Shown here: one piece after another, positions 53,586-62,490 of the stretch
How positions within the stretch are numbered: position 1 is the first letter of the stretch
Layout of the letters: each line of letters opens with the position of its first letter
Assembly (NCBI RefSeq): GCF_900104785.1
Contig: NZ_LT629733.1
Location: 652,501-716,500, forward strand
Source of the DNA: Formosa sp. Hel1_31_208
Lineage (GTDB): Bacteria; Bacteroidota; Bacteroidia; Flavobacteriales; Flavobacteriaceae
Direction of reading: 5' to 3'
DNA length: 64,000 nucleotides
Translations under genes and position numbers: made by a program
The notes under the pieces: generated by a model
Database searches by the model: none
What the model was told of the DNA's origin: nothing
Seen by the model: the letters and a program-made list of their open reading frames with translations, nothing else

Positions 53586-54575
53586 TTACGATAATAATTT
53601 CACGACATCTTTTGCAAAGTAACTTGCAATCACGTCAGCTCCAGCACGTTTTATAGCAGTGATTTGTTCAATCATCACGGCATCGTGATCTAGCCAGCCT
53701 TTTTCAGCGGCTGCTTTAAGCATCGCATATTCCCCAGAAACTTGATATACAGCCACTGGGACATCAACTTCATTTTTAATTTCGCGTACAATATCAAGAT
53801 AACACAATCCTGGTTTTATCATCACAATATCAGCACCTTCATCAATATCCATTTCAGTTTCTTTAAGGGCTTCAAAACGGTTAGCAAAATCCATTTGATA
53901 TGTCTTTTTGTTCTTTGGAATATCTTGCATATCCGCAGGTGCCGAATCTAAAGCATCACGAAATGGGCCATAAAACGCAGACGCATATTTTGCAGAGTAG
54001 CTCATGATACCTGTATCCGTATACCCACCATCTTCTAAAGCTTCTCTAATGGCTAAAATACGACCATCCATCATATCACTTGGTGCCACAAAATTAGCTC
54101 CAGCTTGGGCATGAGATAAGCTCATGTCGGCTAAAATATCGACCGTATCATCATTTATTATTTTTCCATTTTGAATAATTCCATCGTGACCATAAATAGA
54201 GTAAGGGTCGAGAGCCACATCAGTCATGACCAACATACTTGGACACACATTTTTTACCGTTTTTATTGCCCGTTGCATCAAGCCATTAGGGTTTAAGGCT
54301 TCGGTTCCTTTATTATCTTTTAGGTTGTCGGGAACCTTTACGAATAACAACACTGATTTTAATCCCAATTTCCAAAGCTCTTTGACCTCGTTTTCTAATA
54401 AATCTAGGCTGAATCGATAATAATTAGGCATAGACGTAATTTCTTCTTTAACTCCTTTTCCTTCCACCACAAAAAGAGGGACTAGAAAGTCGTTAGGAGA
54501 AATTATGGTTTCACGAACTAAGCTTCTAATGGCTTCGTTAGTTCTTAATCTTCGGTTTCTTCTTAATGGATACAT
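53586..54575 (-). CDS. hemB: Porphobilinogen synthase
   Basis: 329 residues. The two active-site lysines are in SAKYASAFYGPFRDA and MIKPGLCYLDI. The metal-site region is DVALDPYSIYGHDG, with Asp in place of the cysteines of zinc enzymes, so it is the Mg-dependent type. It condenses two 5-aminolevulinate molecules to porphobilinogen. It follows hemF by 15 nt and precedes the CNNM gene by 25 nt. Confidence 0.97.
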   Translation of the reverse strand: MYPLRRNRRLRTNEAIRSLVRETIISPNDFLVPLFVVEGKGVKEEITSMPNYYRFSLDLLENEVKELWKLGLKSVLLFVKVPDNLKDNKGTEALNPNGLMQRAIKTVKNVCPSMLVMTDVALDPYSIYGHDGIIQNGKIINDDTVDILADMSLSHAQAGANFVAPSDMMDGRILAIREALEDGGYTDTGIMSYSAKYASAFYGPFRDALDSAPADMQDIPKNKKTYQMDFANRFEALKETEMDIDEGADIVMIKPGLCYLDIVREIKNEVDVPVAVYQVSGEYAMLKAAAEKGWLDHDAVMIEQITAIKRAGADVIASYFAKDVVKLLS

Positions 54576-54590
54576 TTCTAAATTAATTTT

Positions 54591-55493
54591 TTAAACCCAA
54601 TCAATCGGGTTTTTTAATACGTTAATTAGTTGCTCTTCGTTACTTCCAGCTTCAGGATGATGATTATAAACCCATTGCACATGAGGTGGAAGGCTCATTA
54701 AAATACTTTCAATTCTCCCGTTAGTTTTTAGACCGAATAGCGTGCCTTTATCATGCACTAAATTGAACTCTACATAACGGCCACGTCTAATTTCCTGCCA
54801 ATTGCGCTGTGCGTCGGTATACTCAAGATCTTTACGTTTTTCTACAACAGGAACATAGGCTTCCAGAAAGCTGTTACCAACTTCTGTTACAAAATCATAC
54901 CAGTTTTGCATGCTCATGTCTTCTGTTTTCTTGCAATAATCAAAGAATAACCCACCAACACCACGTGATTCATTGCGGTGTGAATTATAAAAGTATTCAT
55001 CACAACGGGCTTTGTATTTTGGATAGAATTCAGGATGATGTTTATCACAGGCTGTTTTACAAGTCTGATGAAAATGTTTGGCATCGTCTTCAAACAAATA
55101 ATAAGGTGTAAGATCTTGTCCGCCACCGAACCATTGATCAACGATATTTCCAGACTGATCATACATTTCAAAGTAGCGCCAATTAGCATGAACGGTTGGC
55201 ACCATTGGGTTTTTAGGATGAAGTACTAGACTTAAGCCACAAGCAAAAAAATTAGCGTCTTTAACTCCAAAGTAGGTTTGCATAGACTCAGGTAATTTTC
55301 CATGTACGCCTGAAATATTAACACCACCTTTTTCAAATACATTTCCATTTTCAATGACTCTCGTTCTTCCTCCTCCACCCTCAGGACGTTCCCAAAGGTC
55401 TTCTTGAAATTTTGCTTTACCATCAATAGCTTCTAATTTAGCCGTAATGCTATCTTGTAATTCATGTATGTAATTGAAAAATTGATCTTTCAA
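54591..55493 (-). CDS. hemF: Oxygen-dependent coproporphyrinogen III oxidase
   Basis: 300 residues. WERPEGGGGRTRVIENGNVF, HANWRYFEM, WFGGGQDLTPYYLF and RGVGGLFFDY are the family blocks. It oxidatively decarboxylates coproporphyrinogen III to protoporphyrinogen IX using O2. An oxygen-independent HemN is not in the window. It lies 3 nt after the GNAT gene. Confidence 0.97.
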   Translation of the reverse strand: MKDQFFNYIHELQDSITAKLEAIDGKAKFQEDLWERPEGGGGRTRVIENGNVFEKGGVNISGVHGKLPESMQTYFGVKDANFFACGLSLVLHPKNPMVPTVHANWRYFEMYDQSGNIVDQWFGGGQDLTPYYLFEDDAKHFHQTCKTACDKHHPEFYPKYKARCDEYFYNSHRNESRGVGGLFFDYCKKTEDMSMQNWYDFVTEVGNSFLEAYVPVVEKRKDLEYTDAQRNWQEIRRGRYVEFNLVHDKGTLFGLKTNGRIESILMSLPPHVQWVYNHHPEAGSNEEQLINVLKNPIDWV

Positions 55494-55496
55494 AAC

Positions 55497-56033
55497 TTAA
55501 TTTTTATATAATTCGTATAACTCCATGTCTAATGGCTTTTCACCAGTTGGAGTAAATTCATTCTTTAGTGTTTTTTGCCATTTGAAGCTATTATTAATAG
55601 CTACGTTTATGCTTGGCAGATTGTCTTTATGTGCGATGATTTGTAGTCGTTCTAAACCTAAATAGTCAAAAGCATATGCTGACAATGTACAAATGGCTTT
55701 TGATGTTAATCCGCGACCTTCGAAGGGATACCCAATACAATAAGCAAACTCGCCTTGCTTTATATTCCAATCGAGTTCTTTTATAATAACAAGACCAGCA
55801 AGTTGTCGTGTTTCAGAATGTTTTAAAGTGAATATAAATAATTCCTTGTCCTTGAACGCTTTTTCACTTTTTTCTACATAAAGTTTTGATAATGTCGGAT
55901 TTAAACTTTGCTCTAAAGTCTTCGGAAAATATCGCTTTAAGCGATCTGCATTGGCGACCATAAAATCACAAATTTTCCAGGCATCACCATTATGTATTGA
56001 ATTGATTTCAAAATCATCAAACTTTATAATCAT
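55497..56033 (-). CDS. GNAT-family N-acetyltransferase (RimJ/RimL-like)
   Basis: 178 residues. EFAYCIGYPFEGRGLTSKAI is the acetyl-CoA-binding segment (GRGxxSxA) and LGLERLQIIAHKDNLPSINV is the RimJ/RimL-type C-terminal part. The acceptor is unknown; it may be a ribosomal or other protein N-terminus. Its start overlaps the EI24 gene stop as ATGA, and hemF starts 3 nt on, so it is within the heme operon although no role in heme synthesis is known. Confidence 0.87.
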   Translation of the reverse strand: MIIKFDDFEINSIHNGDAWKICDFMVANADRLKRYFPKTLEQSLNPTLSKLYVEKSEKAFKDKELFIFTLKHSETRQLAGLVIIKELDWNIKQGEFAYCIGYPFEGRGLTSKAICTLSAYAFDYLGLERLQIIAHKDNLPSINVAINNSFKWQKTLKNEFTPTGEKPLDMELYELYKN

Positions 56034-56800
56034 AACACAACGGTTTTATGACCTCCCAGTAAATTATCCTCCTTAAGAAGGTCTACAGTTTTTAAAGAAG
56101 CAGCAGTCACACTCATAGGTAAAACCAATATGATACCAAGAACTGGGATTAACAAAAACAGGATAAAAACTATTCCATTTCCTATAGCAACACCTCTATG
56201 CTTCCTCACAAACTGAACACTTTCTCTGAATTTAAAGTGACGTTCAAGGGTGTAATCCATATTACCAAAACCTGCGTAATAGGCCTGCACTAAAAATAAA
56301 AGAACAGTGGAGAATATATTTACTACAGGAATAAATTTCAAGAGTAAAATAGGAATGGTTATCAATAATTCTTTCCCAAGATTTCTAAAGTTGATTTTAA
56401 TACCTCGCCATAACTGCTCTTGAAAGGATGTTTTTCTATGATGATGCTTTTCAATACCTGTTAAATGGACTTCAATCTTTTCAGAAACAGGACTCATAAA
56501 TGGCGCAGATAATGCCATAATAATATGCTTATAGAGAATCAATCCAATCGCTAAAATGACAATACCTCCAATAAAGGTTGAAATAGAAGTAAAGGTCGCT
56601 TTTCCCCAATCCCAAACCCAAACTTGAGCAATAAACCTTCCAACATTGTCAGATAATCCATAAGCCAATATCGTAATGATGGTGGCTGTGACAACGCTGA
56701 TTATGATAGGAATAAAAAAGAACTTCCAAAGTTTAAGTTTAGAGATTAAAGCAAGTGCTCCTGAATAAGCCTGTATGCCATCAAATATGTTCTTAATCAT
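56030..56800 (-). CDS. EI24/CysZ-like membrane protein
   Basis: 256 residues with about five or six hydrophobic segments (near 25-48, 68-92, 92-112, 148-175, 205-235). The start FDGIQAYSGALALISKLKLW and middle HIIMALSAPFMSPVSEKIEV are typical of the EI24 (etoposide-induced 2.4) family, which includes the sulfate permease CysZ. It is within the heme operon, between hemE and the GNAT gene; the reason for this link is unclear. No cysteine-synthesis gene is nearby. Confidence 0.85.
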   Translation of the reverse strand: MIKNIFDGIQAYSGALALISKLKLWKFFFIPIIISVVTATIITILAYGLSDNVGRFIAQVWVWDWGKATFTSISTFIGGIVILAIGLILYKHIIMALSAPFMSPVSEKIEVHLTGIEKHHHRKTSFQEQLWRGIKINFRNLGKELLITIPILLLKFIPVVNIFSTVLLFLVQAYYAGFGNMDYTLERHFKFRESVQFVRKHRGVAIGNGIVFILFLLIPVLGIILVLPMSVTAASLKTVDLLKEDNLLGGHKTVVL

Positions 56801-56820
56801 TGTTCAAGTTCTTAAATAAT

Positions 56821-57846
56821 TTAGACCTTATATTCCTTTACAGCATCAATAAATGCTTTCGCATGATCAAGCGGAATATTAGGTAAAATACCATGACCTA
56901 AATTTACAATATATTTATCCTTACCAAATTCATCAATCATTTGGTGTACCATTTTTTTAATTTCTGAAGGTGGAGAAAACAATCGAGTGGGATCAAAATT
57001 ACCTTGTAAAGTGATATTTCCACCTGTTAAATACCTCGCGTTTTTTGGTGAACAGGTCCAATCAACGCCTAGAGCAGATGCTCCAGATTTTGCCATCTCA
57101 CCTAAAGCAAACCAACAACCTTTGCCAAATGCAATAACTGGTGCATCATCTTTTATCGCATCAATAATTTGCTGAATATATTGCCATGAGAATTCTTGAT
57201 AATCTATTGGTGAGAGCATGCCTCCCCATGAATCAAAAATTTGTACGGCATTACAACCTGCTTTTATTTTCTCTTTTAAGTAGGCTATCGTGGTATCTGT
57301 AATTTTCTGAAGCAATTGATGAGCAGCTATAGGATTCGTAAAACAAAATTCTTTAGCTTTATCAAAGTTTTTACTACCTTGACCTTGAACGCAATAGCAT
57401 AATATTGTCCAGGGAGATCCTGCAAAACCAATTAATGGAATCTCATCATTTAGTTTTTCTTTAGTCGCCGTAATGGCTTCATAGACATAATTCAAGGCTT
57501 CCTTAACATCGGGAACCATGACATTATCCACATCTTTTTGAGAGCGAATAGGTTTAGGAAGATAAGGACCAAAATTAGGTTTCATTTGCACCTCAATATT
57601 CATGGCCTGAGGAATTACTAATATATCACTAAACAAAATAGCAGCATCCATACCATAACGACGAATTGGTTGTACGGTAATTTCACTAGCTAATTCTGGT
57701 GTTTGGCAACGAGTAAAGAAATCATATTTGGCCTTGATTTCCATAAATTCTGGAAGATAACGTCCTGCTTGACGCATCATCCAAACTGGCGGTCGCTCAA
57801 CGGTTTCTCCTTTTAATGCTCTTAAAAATAAATCGTTCTTTATCAT
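56821..57846 (-). CDS. hemE: Uroporphyrinogen decarboxylase
   Basis: 341 residues. [17 protein letters not shown], the N-terminal signature, and [29 protein letters not shown] and [10 protein letters not shown] are present. It removes the four acetate carboxyls of uroporphyrinogen III. It begins 1 nt after the hemCD stop and is followed by the EI24 gene. Confidence 0.97.
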   Translation of the reverse strand: MIKNDLFLRALKGETVERPPVWMMRQAGRYLPEFMEIKAKYDFFTRCQTPELASEITVQPIRRYGMDAAILFSDILVIPQAMNIEVQMKPNFGPYLPKPIRSQKDVDNVMVPDVKEALNYVYEAITATKEKLNDEIPLIGFAGSPWTILCYCVQGQGSKNFDKAKEFCFTNPIAAHQLLQKITDTTIAYLKEKIKAGCNAVQIFDSWGGMLSPIDYQEFSWQYIQQIIDAIKDDAPVIAFGKGCWFALGEMAKSGASALGVDWTCSPKNARYLTGGNITLQGNFDPTRLFSPPSEIKKMVHQMIDEFGKDKYIVNLGHGILPNIPLDHAKAFIDAVKEYKV

Positions 57847-57847
57847 T

Positions 57848-59428
57848 TTAAACGTAATGTTCGTTTACTAATTCTATGACACTTTCTACTGTTGGAATTT
57901 TTGCAACCCTTACATCTTCAAAATGCTTACTAGCTTCTCTAGCCGTAGTTTCACCTATGCAAAACGCAATCATGTCATTTTGCACATCATTTTCTTGTTT
58001 GAAACTTTGTACAGTTGACGGACTGTAAAACATAACCCCTTTAATGGTGTTTTCAATTTTAACTGAATCATATTTGGTATTGTAAGCAGTAACTTCATTG
58101 ACCTCTATTTGATTCTCTTTAAGTATAGTTGGTAATTCGTCTAAACGAATGTCGCTACAAAAATAGGTTACCTCAGTACCTTCAATGTATTCAACTAAAT
58201 ATTCAGCTAGTTTTTTAGCGTTGTTTTCAGTATGTTTTACCTTGCCAATTTTGCGTTCTACCAAACGTTTAGTGCGTCGACCAACACAGTAGATGTTTTC
58301 AAATTGCAACTCTTGAGGAGCAAAATTCATTAGCAATGCCTCAACTGCATTTTTACTAGTGATAATTACATTCTTTGGAAGTGGTCTCAAGATTTGAGAT
58401 GTCATTCTATTAAGGTTGATTTTAATAAAGTCAGAAGCTTCTGATACTACATCCTCATGAAACAATTGCTTTTGATCATCAGTTAATGTTTTGGTAGAAA
58501 AGACATTAACGTTTTGAGATGATTTTTTAAGATTGTCCATCAAGCGTTTTCCGCCACGCTCAATAATATAATCTGCACAAAATTGAGCCAAGTCATGATG
58601 TGAACCAAGAGCTACGGTACGTTGCACTTCTATTTTTTTACTTCCGTCAAGGCTTAATAAAACCCCTTGAAAATGCACTTCTTCCTCTTTAACAAAGGCT
58701 AAGGCACCAATAGGAGCAGAACAACCACCTTCTAAAAGATTTAAAAATTTGCGTTCTATAGAAGTAGCAATGTCGCTTTCCTCATGATTAATTTCTGCAC
58801 ATATCGCTTTAATCTCTTCATCACTTTCAAGTGCAGTAATCATAATAGCACCTTGAGCAGGTGCAGGAATCATCCATTCTAGATTAAAACTTTCTTCAGG
58901 TTTCATGTCTAACCGACCTAAACCGGCTGCGGCAAAAATGGCACCATTCCAATCACTATCTTCCAGCTTTTCTAAACGGGAATTCACATTTCCGCGCAAG
59001 CCAACCATAGTGTGAGTTGGATAACGGTTTAACCATTGTGCTCTTCGACGTAAGCTTCCTGTTGCAATCACGGCTTCACGCTGTGATAAGAATTCTTCAT
59101 TATTTTTAAAGACCAAGCAATCTCTAACGTTGCCACGTTTTAAAACAGCGGCTTGTACGATGCCTTTTGGCAATAGCGTTGGCACGTCTTTAAGCGAATG
59201 TACAGCGATATCAATCTCTTCATTGAGCATGGCGATATCTAATGTTTTTGTAAATACACCTGTAATTCCTAATTCGTAAATAGGCTTATCTAGAACAATA
59301 TCTCCTGTGGCTTTCACAGGAACAAGTTCTGTTTTATGGCCTAAATGCTCTAATTGTTGTTGTACGGTTTTGGCTTGCCATAGCGCGAGTTCGCTATCAC
59401 GAGTGCCAATTCTAATTCGTTTAGACAT
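57848..59428 (-). CDS. hemCD: Fused hydroxymethylbilane synthase/uroporphyrinogen-III synthase
   Basis: 526 residues. The first 300 or so are Hem[34 protein letters not shown], and the dipyrromethane-cofactor cysteine in [14 protein letters not shown]. Residues from about 320 are HemD-like: [23 protein letters not shown], and YSPSTVQSF. One chain would therefore make and cyclise the tetrapyrrole. It overlaps hemA by 8 nt. Confidence 0.94.
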   Translation of the reverse strand: MSKRIRIGTRDSELALWQAKTVQQQLEHLGHKTELVPVKATGDIVLDKPIYELGITGVFTKTLDIAMLNEEIDIAVHSLKDVPTLLPKGIVQAAVLKRGNVRDCLVFKNNEEFLSQREAVIATGSLRRRAQWLNRYPTHTMVGLRGNVNSRLEKLEDSDWNGAIFAAAGLGRLDMKPEESFNLEWMIPAPAQGAIMITALESDEEIKAICAEINHEESDIATSIERKFLNLLEGGCSAPIGALAFVKEEEVHFQGVLLSLDGSKKIEVQRTVALGSHHDLAQFCADYIIERGGKRLMDNLKKSSQNVNVFSTKTLTDDQKQLFHEDVVSEASDFIKINLNRMTSQILRPLPKNVIITSKNAVEALLMNFAPQELQFENIYCVGRRTKRLVERKIGKVKHTENNAKKLAEYLVEYIEGTEVTYFCSDIRLDELPTILKENQIEVNEVTAYNTKYDSVKIENTIKGVMFYSPSTVQSFKQENDVQNDMIAFCIGETTAREASKHFEDVRVAKIPTVESVIELVNEHYV

Positions 59429-60683
59429 TGTCTGTAGTGGCTTCTAGTTGAAACACTTTTTTTATAAGTTCAAGGCTATCGTCTGTAGACACATCATCTT
59501 CTTTTAAGTGATGCGCAAAATGGTTGGTAATTTTTTGAATGATATTTTTACTTATCACCTCGGCTTGAGCTTCGTTAAAGTCACTCATTTTTTTACGTTG
59601 AGTATCTAATTCAGCACTGGCAAAATCAGCTAGCTTATGTTTTAATGCCTTTATTGTTGGTGCAAATTTTCGAGTGGATAGCCAAGCGTTAAAGTCCAAC
59701 TTAATCTCTTCAATAATGGTTTCGGCGAGTGGAATATGTTCTTTTCTCCGCTCTAATGTTTCATCAGTAATTTGAGCAAGGTCATCCAAATGCACTAAAG
59801 TGACATTGTCTAAATCTGTGACGTTATCGTTGACATTCTTGGGAATGGAAAGATCTAAAATCAATAAAGGTTTTGTGCTTTGAATACAGTGCTTATCAAC
59901 CGTTGGATTTTGGGCACCTGTAGCTACGATTAAAATGTCGGATGCGTTAATTTCTTCTTGGAGATTTGCATAATCCTTGACAATCAAATTGAATTTTCCT
60001 GCTATAGCTTCAGCTTTGTCTTTAGTTCTATTGATTAAAGTAATATGCTCGTTCTTGGTGTGTTTTACAAGATTTTCACAGGTATTTCTACCAATTTTAC
60101 CAGTTCCAAAGAGTAAGATATTTTTTTCTGAAATCGACTTGATTGTATTCATAATGTATTGCACAGAGGCAAATGAAACAGAGGTTGCTCCGGAAGAAAT
60201 TTCAGTTTCAGTTTTAATGCGTTTTGAGGCTTGAATCACAGCGTTGACAAGGCGTTCTAAGAATGGATTTAACAAGGCGTAATTTTTAGACAAACGCGCA
60301 CTCGTTTTTATCTGACTAATAATTTCAAAATCCCCAAGGATCTGACTGTCTAAACCTGAACCCACTTTAAACATATGTGAGATGGCCTCCTTATTCTTGT
60401 ATACATATGCGACTTTTTGGAATTCTTCAACGGTACCTTTGGTGTTCTCACATAGCAACTGAATGAGTTGAAATGGATGCTCTGCAAATCCGTAAATTTC
60501 AGTTCTGTTACAAGTAGAAGTCACAACAAGGCTTTCAATGCCTTTTTGTTTGGCTTGCTCCAATACAGCAATTTTAGACATCTCGTCTAAACTAAAATGA
60601 CCGCGTACTTCTGCATCTGCCTTCTTATAGCTTAACCCAATCGCATAAAATGTAGTGCCTCTCGACATTGTGTAGTGCTCCAT
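59421..60683 (-). CDS. hemA: Glutamyl-tRNA reductase
   Basis: About 420 residues. YAIGLSYKKADAEVRGHFSL starts the catalytic domain; the nucleophilic cysteine is in VVTSTCNRTEIYG. GSGLDSQILGDFEIISQIK and the NADPH fold LLFGTGKIGRNTCENL follow. A longer frame upstream to 60731 exists, but a promoter -7 element (60707-60714) lies within it, so ATG 60683 is chosen. It reduces glutamyl-tRNA to glutamate semialdehyde, the first step of C5 heme synthesis. Confidence 0.95.
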   Translation of the reverse strand: MEHYTMSRGTTFYAIGLSYKKADAEVRGHFSLDEMSKIAVLEQAKQKGIESLVVTSTCNRTEIYGFAEHPFQLIQLLCENTKGTVEEFQKVAYVYKNKEAISHMFKVGSGLDSQILGDFEIISQIKTSARLSKNYALLNPFLERLVNAVIQASKRIKTETEISSGATSVSFASVQYIMNTIKSISEKNILLFGTGKIGRNTCENLVKHTKNEHITLINRTKDKAEAIAGKFNLIVKDYANLQEEINASDILIVATGAQNPTVDKHCIQSTKPLLILDLSIPKNVNDNVTDLDNVTLVHLDDLAQITDETLERRKEHIPLAETIIEEIKLDFNAWLSTRKFAPTIKALKHKLADFASAELDTQRKKMSDFNEAQAEVISKNIIQKITNHFAHHLKEDDVSTDDSLELIKKVFQLEATTDNV

Positions 60684-60706
60684 ACCTGATTTGGAAATTA
60701 CCTTGA

Positions 60707-60738
60707 CAAAAGTAAAAAGGATCGCTGACAAAAAACAA
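60707..60738 (-). promoter_or_regulatory. Promoter of the hem operon
   Basis: Read on the minus strand, TTG (60738-60736), a 21-nt spacer and TACTTTTG (60714-60707). The leader would be about 20 nt. It is divergent from the AraC gene promoter, about 95 nt away. Confidence 0.65.
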
Positions 60739-60808
60739 CGCTAGAAGAACTTTAAGTATCGTTTTTAGTTTTTTAGGTCAATTTCTTAAGTTACTCTAAT
60801 AATTGTCA

Positions 60809-60816
60809 TATTTTTG
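60809..60816 (+). promoter_or_regulatory. -7 promoter element of the AraC-family gene
   Basis: TATTTTTG matches TAnnTTTG, 37 nt before the ATG. No -33 TTG is clear. Confidence 0.5.
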
Positions 60817-60852
60817 CCCTTAAAACAACGCCTTAACAGACTTTAGTTTAGA

Positions 60853-61773
60853 ATGAATCTAAATAGCAATAAAAATAATTCTGGCTTTTCAATCTCAAAA
60901 AATATCGCTAGAGGTTCCTTTGAGGAAACAAAATTAGATGCGGGATTTTTTGTGTTAACGCACCAAAATAATGAAAATAAGATTCAAGTTCTTGAGCGTG
61001 AGATTGATAGTAGTTTTATTCAGTTTCACTTTTGTATCAAAGGGTCAAGTGAATTTATCTTCAATAATGGAAACTACCGTTTAAAAATTGAAGAGGAGAA
61101 CTCTTTACTATTGTACAACCCACAACGTGATTTACCTATTCACTTAGAAGTCCATCCAAATTCTTGGCTGGTTTCGGTATTGGTATCAATCAAAAAATTT
61201 CATGGATTATTCTCTCAAGAAGCGGATTACATCACTTTTTTAAGCGACGATAATAAGGATAAAAAGTACTATAAAGACGGGAAAATTTCACCATCGATGG
61301 CCATTGCGTTGAATCAATTAATCAATTATAATCTTAATACGTCGATTAAAACGTTGTATTTTAAGGGGAAGGCGCTAGAACTTTTAAGTTTATATTTCAA
61401 CAGAAGTGAAGATGCCGATATCGAACAATGCCCATTTTTAGTCGATGAAACTAATGTGATTAAAATCCGGAAGGCAAAAGATATTATTATTGCCCGTATG
61501 GCTGAACCTCCAACATTACAAGAACTTTCAGAAGATATTGGGTTGAGCTTAAAGAAATTAAAAGAAGGGTTTAAACAAATTTATGGTGACACCGTATTTA
61601 GTTTCTTATTTGATTATAAGATGGAAGTGGCGAGAAAACTTCTAGAGGCTGGAAACCACAATGTCAATGAAGTAGGACTTAAAGTAGGTTACAGTACCTC
61701 AAGTCATTTCATTTCAGCCTTTAAAAAGAAATATGGGACCACGCCAAAGAAGTACTTAATGGCACTGGGATAA
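60853..61773 (+). CDS. AraC-family transcriptional regulator
   Basis: 306 residues. The N-terminal 190 residues form a cupin-like or mixed domain with FHFCIKGSSEFIFNNGNYR. The C-terminal two HTH motifs are EPPTLQELSEDIGLSLKKLK and HNVNEVGLKVGYSTSSHFIS, ending in FKKKYGTTPKKYL. It is divergent from hemA and upstream of hemH, so regulation of heme synthesis, possibly by heme or iron, is a fair guess. The N-terminal ligand domain is not recognised. Confidence 0.92.
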   Translation: MNLNSNKNNSGFSISKNIARGSFEETKLDAGFFVLTHQNNENKIQVLEREIDSSFIQFHFCIKGSSEFIFNNGNYRLKIEEENSLLLYNPQRDLPIHLEVHPNSWLVSVLVSIKKFHGLFSQEADYITFLSDDNKDKKYYKDGKISPSMAIALNQLINYNLNTSIKTLYFKGKALELLSLYFNRSEDADIEQCPFLVDETNVIKIRKAKDIIIARMAEPPTLQELSEDIGLSLKKLKEGFKQIYGDTVFSFLFDYKMEVARKLLEAGNHNVNEVGLKVGYSTSSHFISAFKKKYGTTPKKYLMALG

Positions 61774-61824
61774 AAAACTATTCATAAGACAATAATATCT
61801 ATTTAATCTTAATAAATACTATCG

Positions 61825-61832
61825 TATTTTTG
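61825..61832 (+). promoter_or_regulatory. -7 promoter element of the secreted-protein gene
   Basis: TATTTTTG matches TAnnTTTG and lies 20 nt before the ATG at 61853. Confidence 0.5.
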
Positions 61833-61852
61833 CAAAAACAAAACGTTATTCC

Positions 61853-62452
61853 ATGAAACATCTTTCAACACTTTGCCTTACTCTTTTTATAACCTTGTCT
61901 GTAGCTGCACAATCACACAAGGAAGTCATCATTAAAGAAGCACAGACTTATTATGATTATATGACCAATCAGAACTTTGATGGTGTATTAGACTACATGT
62001 ATCCTAAGGTGTTCGAGATGGCTTCAAGAGATCAAATGAAAGCCGGGATGGAACAAATGTTTAGTTCTCCCGATATGAAAATCGAATTTCTTAATAATGA
62101 CATTACAAGCGTTAGCGATAAGAAAGAGGTTGAAGGTGTAACCTACGCAGCTGTTTACTATAACAGTAAAATGAAAATGACTTTTTTGTCTGAATTAGAT
62201 AAACCAGAGGCAGATAAAAAAACGTTTATTGATTTTATGAAAGCTACTATGGATACACAATTTGGAGTCGAAAATGTTACCGCTGATGAGAAGACAATGT
62301 CTCTAGTGATTAATATGGACGCTACCATGTTTGCTATCAAAGATCCAAAGTATAATGGTTGGAAATTTATCGGAAATGATGATGCTATGCAAATGCTAGT
62401 AAATTCTATTATTCCTGAAAGCGTTCGAGCAGAATTATTAAAAAAGGAATAA
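61853..62452 (+). CDS. Secreted protein of unknown function
   Basis: 199 residues. Signal peptide STLCLTLFITLSVAAQ (cleavage after about 20). The mature part has a helical start (EVIIKEAQTYYDYMTNQNFD), then a mixed domain recalling NTF2/SnoaL-like folds (GVLDYMYPKVFEMASRDQMK), and ends in a charged helix. No catalytic motif is seen. It lies between the AraC gene and hemH, 38 nt before the hemH ATG, and may be cotranscribed with hemH. Confidence 0.8.
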   Translation: MKHLSTLCLTLFITLSVAAQSHKEVIIKEAQTYYDYMTNQNFDGVLDYMYPKVFEMASRDQMKAGMEQMFSSPDMKIEFLNNDITSVSDKKEVEGVTYAAVYYNSKMKMTFLSELDKPEADKKTFIDFMKATMDTQFGVENVTADEKTMSLVINMDATMFAIKDPKYNGWKFIGNDDAMQMLVNSIIPESVRAELLKKE

Positions 62453-62490
62453 AATAAGTCGAAAGACCTATTTTAAAATTGCAAAAAAAT

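Noticed and set aside
54809..55111. 100-codon open frame on the plus strand
   Set aside because: Antisense to hemF, whose conserved blocks run through the same bases.
60684..60731. N-terminal extension of HemA
   Set aside because: Contains the promoter -7 element of the hem operon; the family starts near the chosen ATG.
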